NCBI GenBank assembly: GCA_016868095.1
Contig: VGHV01000019.1
Span: 1-16,060 of the forward strand
DNA: 16,060 bases
From: Betaproteobacteria bacterium
Lineage (GTDB): Bacteria > Pseudomonadota > Gammaproteobacteria > Burkholderiales > Burkholderiaceae_E
Direction of reading: 5' to 3'
In this document: positions 15,950-16,060 of the stretch, piece by piece
Layout of the letters: each line of letters begins with the position of its first letter
Numbering within the stretch: position 1 is the stretch's first letter
Notes under the pieces: model-generated
What the model was told of the DNA's origin: nothing
Databases searched by the model: none
The model's input: only the letters and a program-made list of their open reading frames with translations
Program-made: the position numbers and the translations under genes

Positions 15950-16060
15950 ATGAAACAGCGCAGTTATCGTTCTGAAGCAACCTTGTTTATCGAGCAACTC
16001 AAGACGCAGCGCCCGCATCTAGAGCAACAACAACAGCAAGGGCGAAGCATTTGGTGGGAT
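15950..16060 (+). CDS. DUF3460-type small protein, 3' end outside window
   Basis: The first 37 codons are present: MKQRSYRSEATLFIEQLK, then QRPHLEQQQQQGRSIWWD. The pattern YRSE-T-F---LK-Q-P-LE---GR---WD is that of DUF3460, a family of short (about 60-70 residue) betaproteobacterial proteins of unknown function. The call is from memory of the family pattern. The ATG at 15950 has GGAG 8 bases ahead. The run of five glutamines is unusual but short. No membrane segment or signal peptide is visible in the part present. No function can be assigned. Confidence 0.75.
   Translation, partial: MKQRSYRSEATLFIEQLKTQRPHLEQQQQQGRSIWWD

Overview
The window looks like chromosomal DNA of a betaproteobacterium, most likely in the order Burkholderiales, with roughly 50-55% GC by eye. 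The evidence is the gene order leuA-rpsO-pnp with a zinc-free quinone oxidoreductase downstream, the divergent apbC/metG pair next to dcd, and at the right edge the start of a DUF3460-type small protein, a family I know mainly from betaproteobacteria. I see no phage genes, insertion sequences, CRISPR arrays, tRNAs or rRNAs. Genus and species cannot be assigned from the sequence alone.

Layout. Positions 1-2922 (+) hold the 3' part of a FadB/FadJ-type beta-oxidation enzyme, then a NUDIX / metallo-beta-lactamase / winged-helix fusion protein 31 bases later. Positions 2971-7276 (-) hold rpsO, pnp, a crotonase-family protein and a zinc-free MDR oxidoreductase, transcribed in that order with very short gaps. 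Positions 7397-8938 (-) hold leuA, preceded by a 306-base stretch without a convincing gene. Positions 9245-11906 (-) hold apbC, dcd and an EamA/DMT transporter. Positions 12011-15863 (+) hold metG and a SulP-family anion transporter with a STAS domain, and a partial DUF3460-type gene begins at 15950.

How the genes fit together. Most are housekeeping: translation (rpsO, metG), RNA turnover (pnp), dUTP supply (dcd), Fe-S cluster handling (apbC) and leucine synthesis (leuA). The acyl-CoA theme recurs in three places: the FadB/J-type enzyme, the neighbouring NUDIX/MBL protein, and the crotonase/MDR pair placed directly behind pnp.

The most unusual feature is in the partial beta-oxidation enzyme. 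Its linker carries 65 residues of which 37 are histidine, in an almost perfect X-His alternation built from a 26-residue tandem duplication. This looks like a metal-binding tract grafted into a fatty-acid oxidation enzyme. Secondary points of interest are the NUDIX/MBL/WH fusion, a crotonase lacking both canonical catalytic glutamates, a small repeat-bearing insertion in MetRS, an apparent excess of the palindrome CGATCG, and possible structured leaders before rpsO and pnp.
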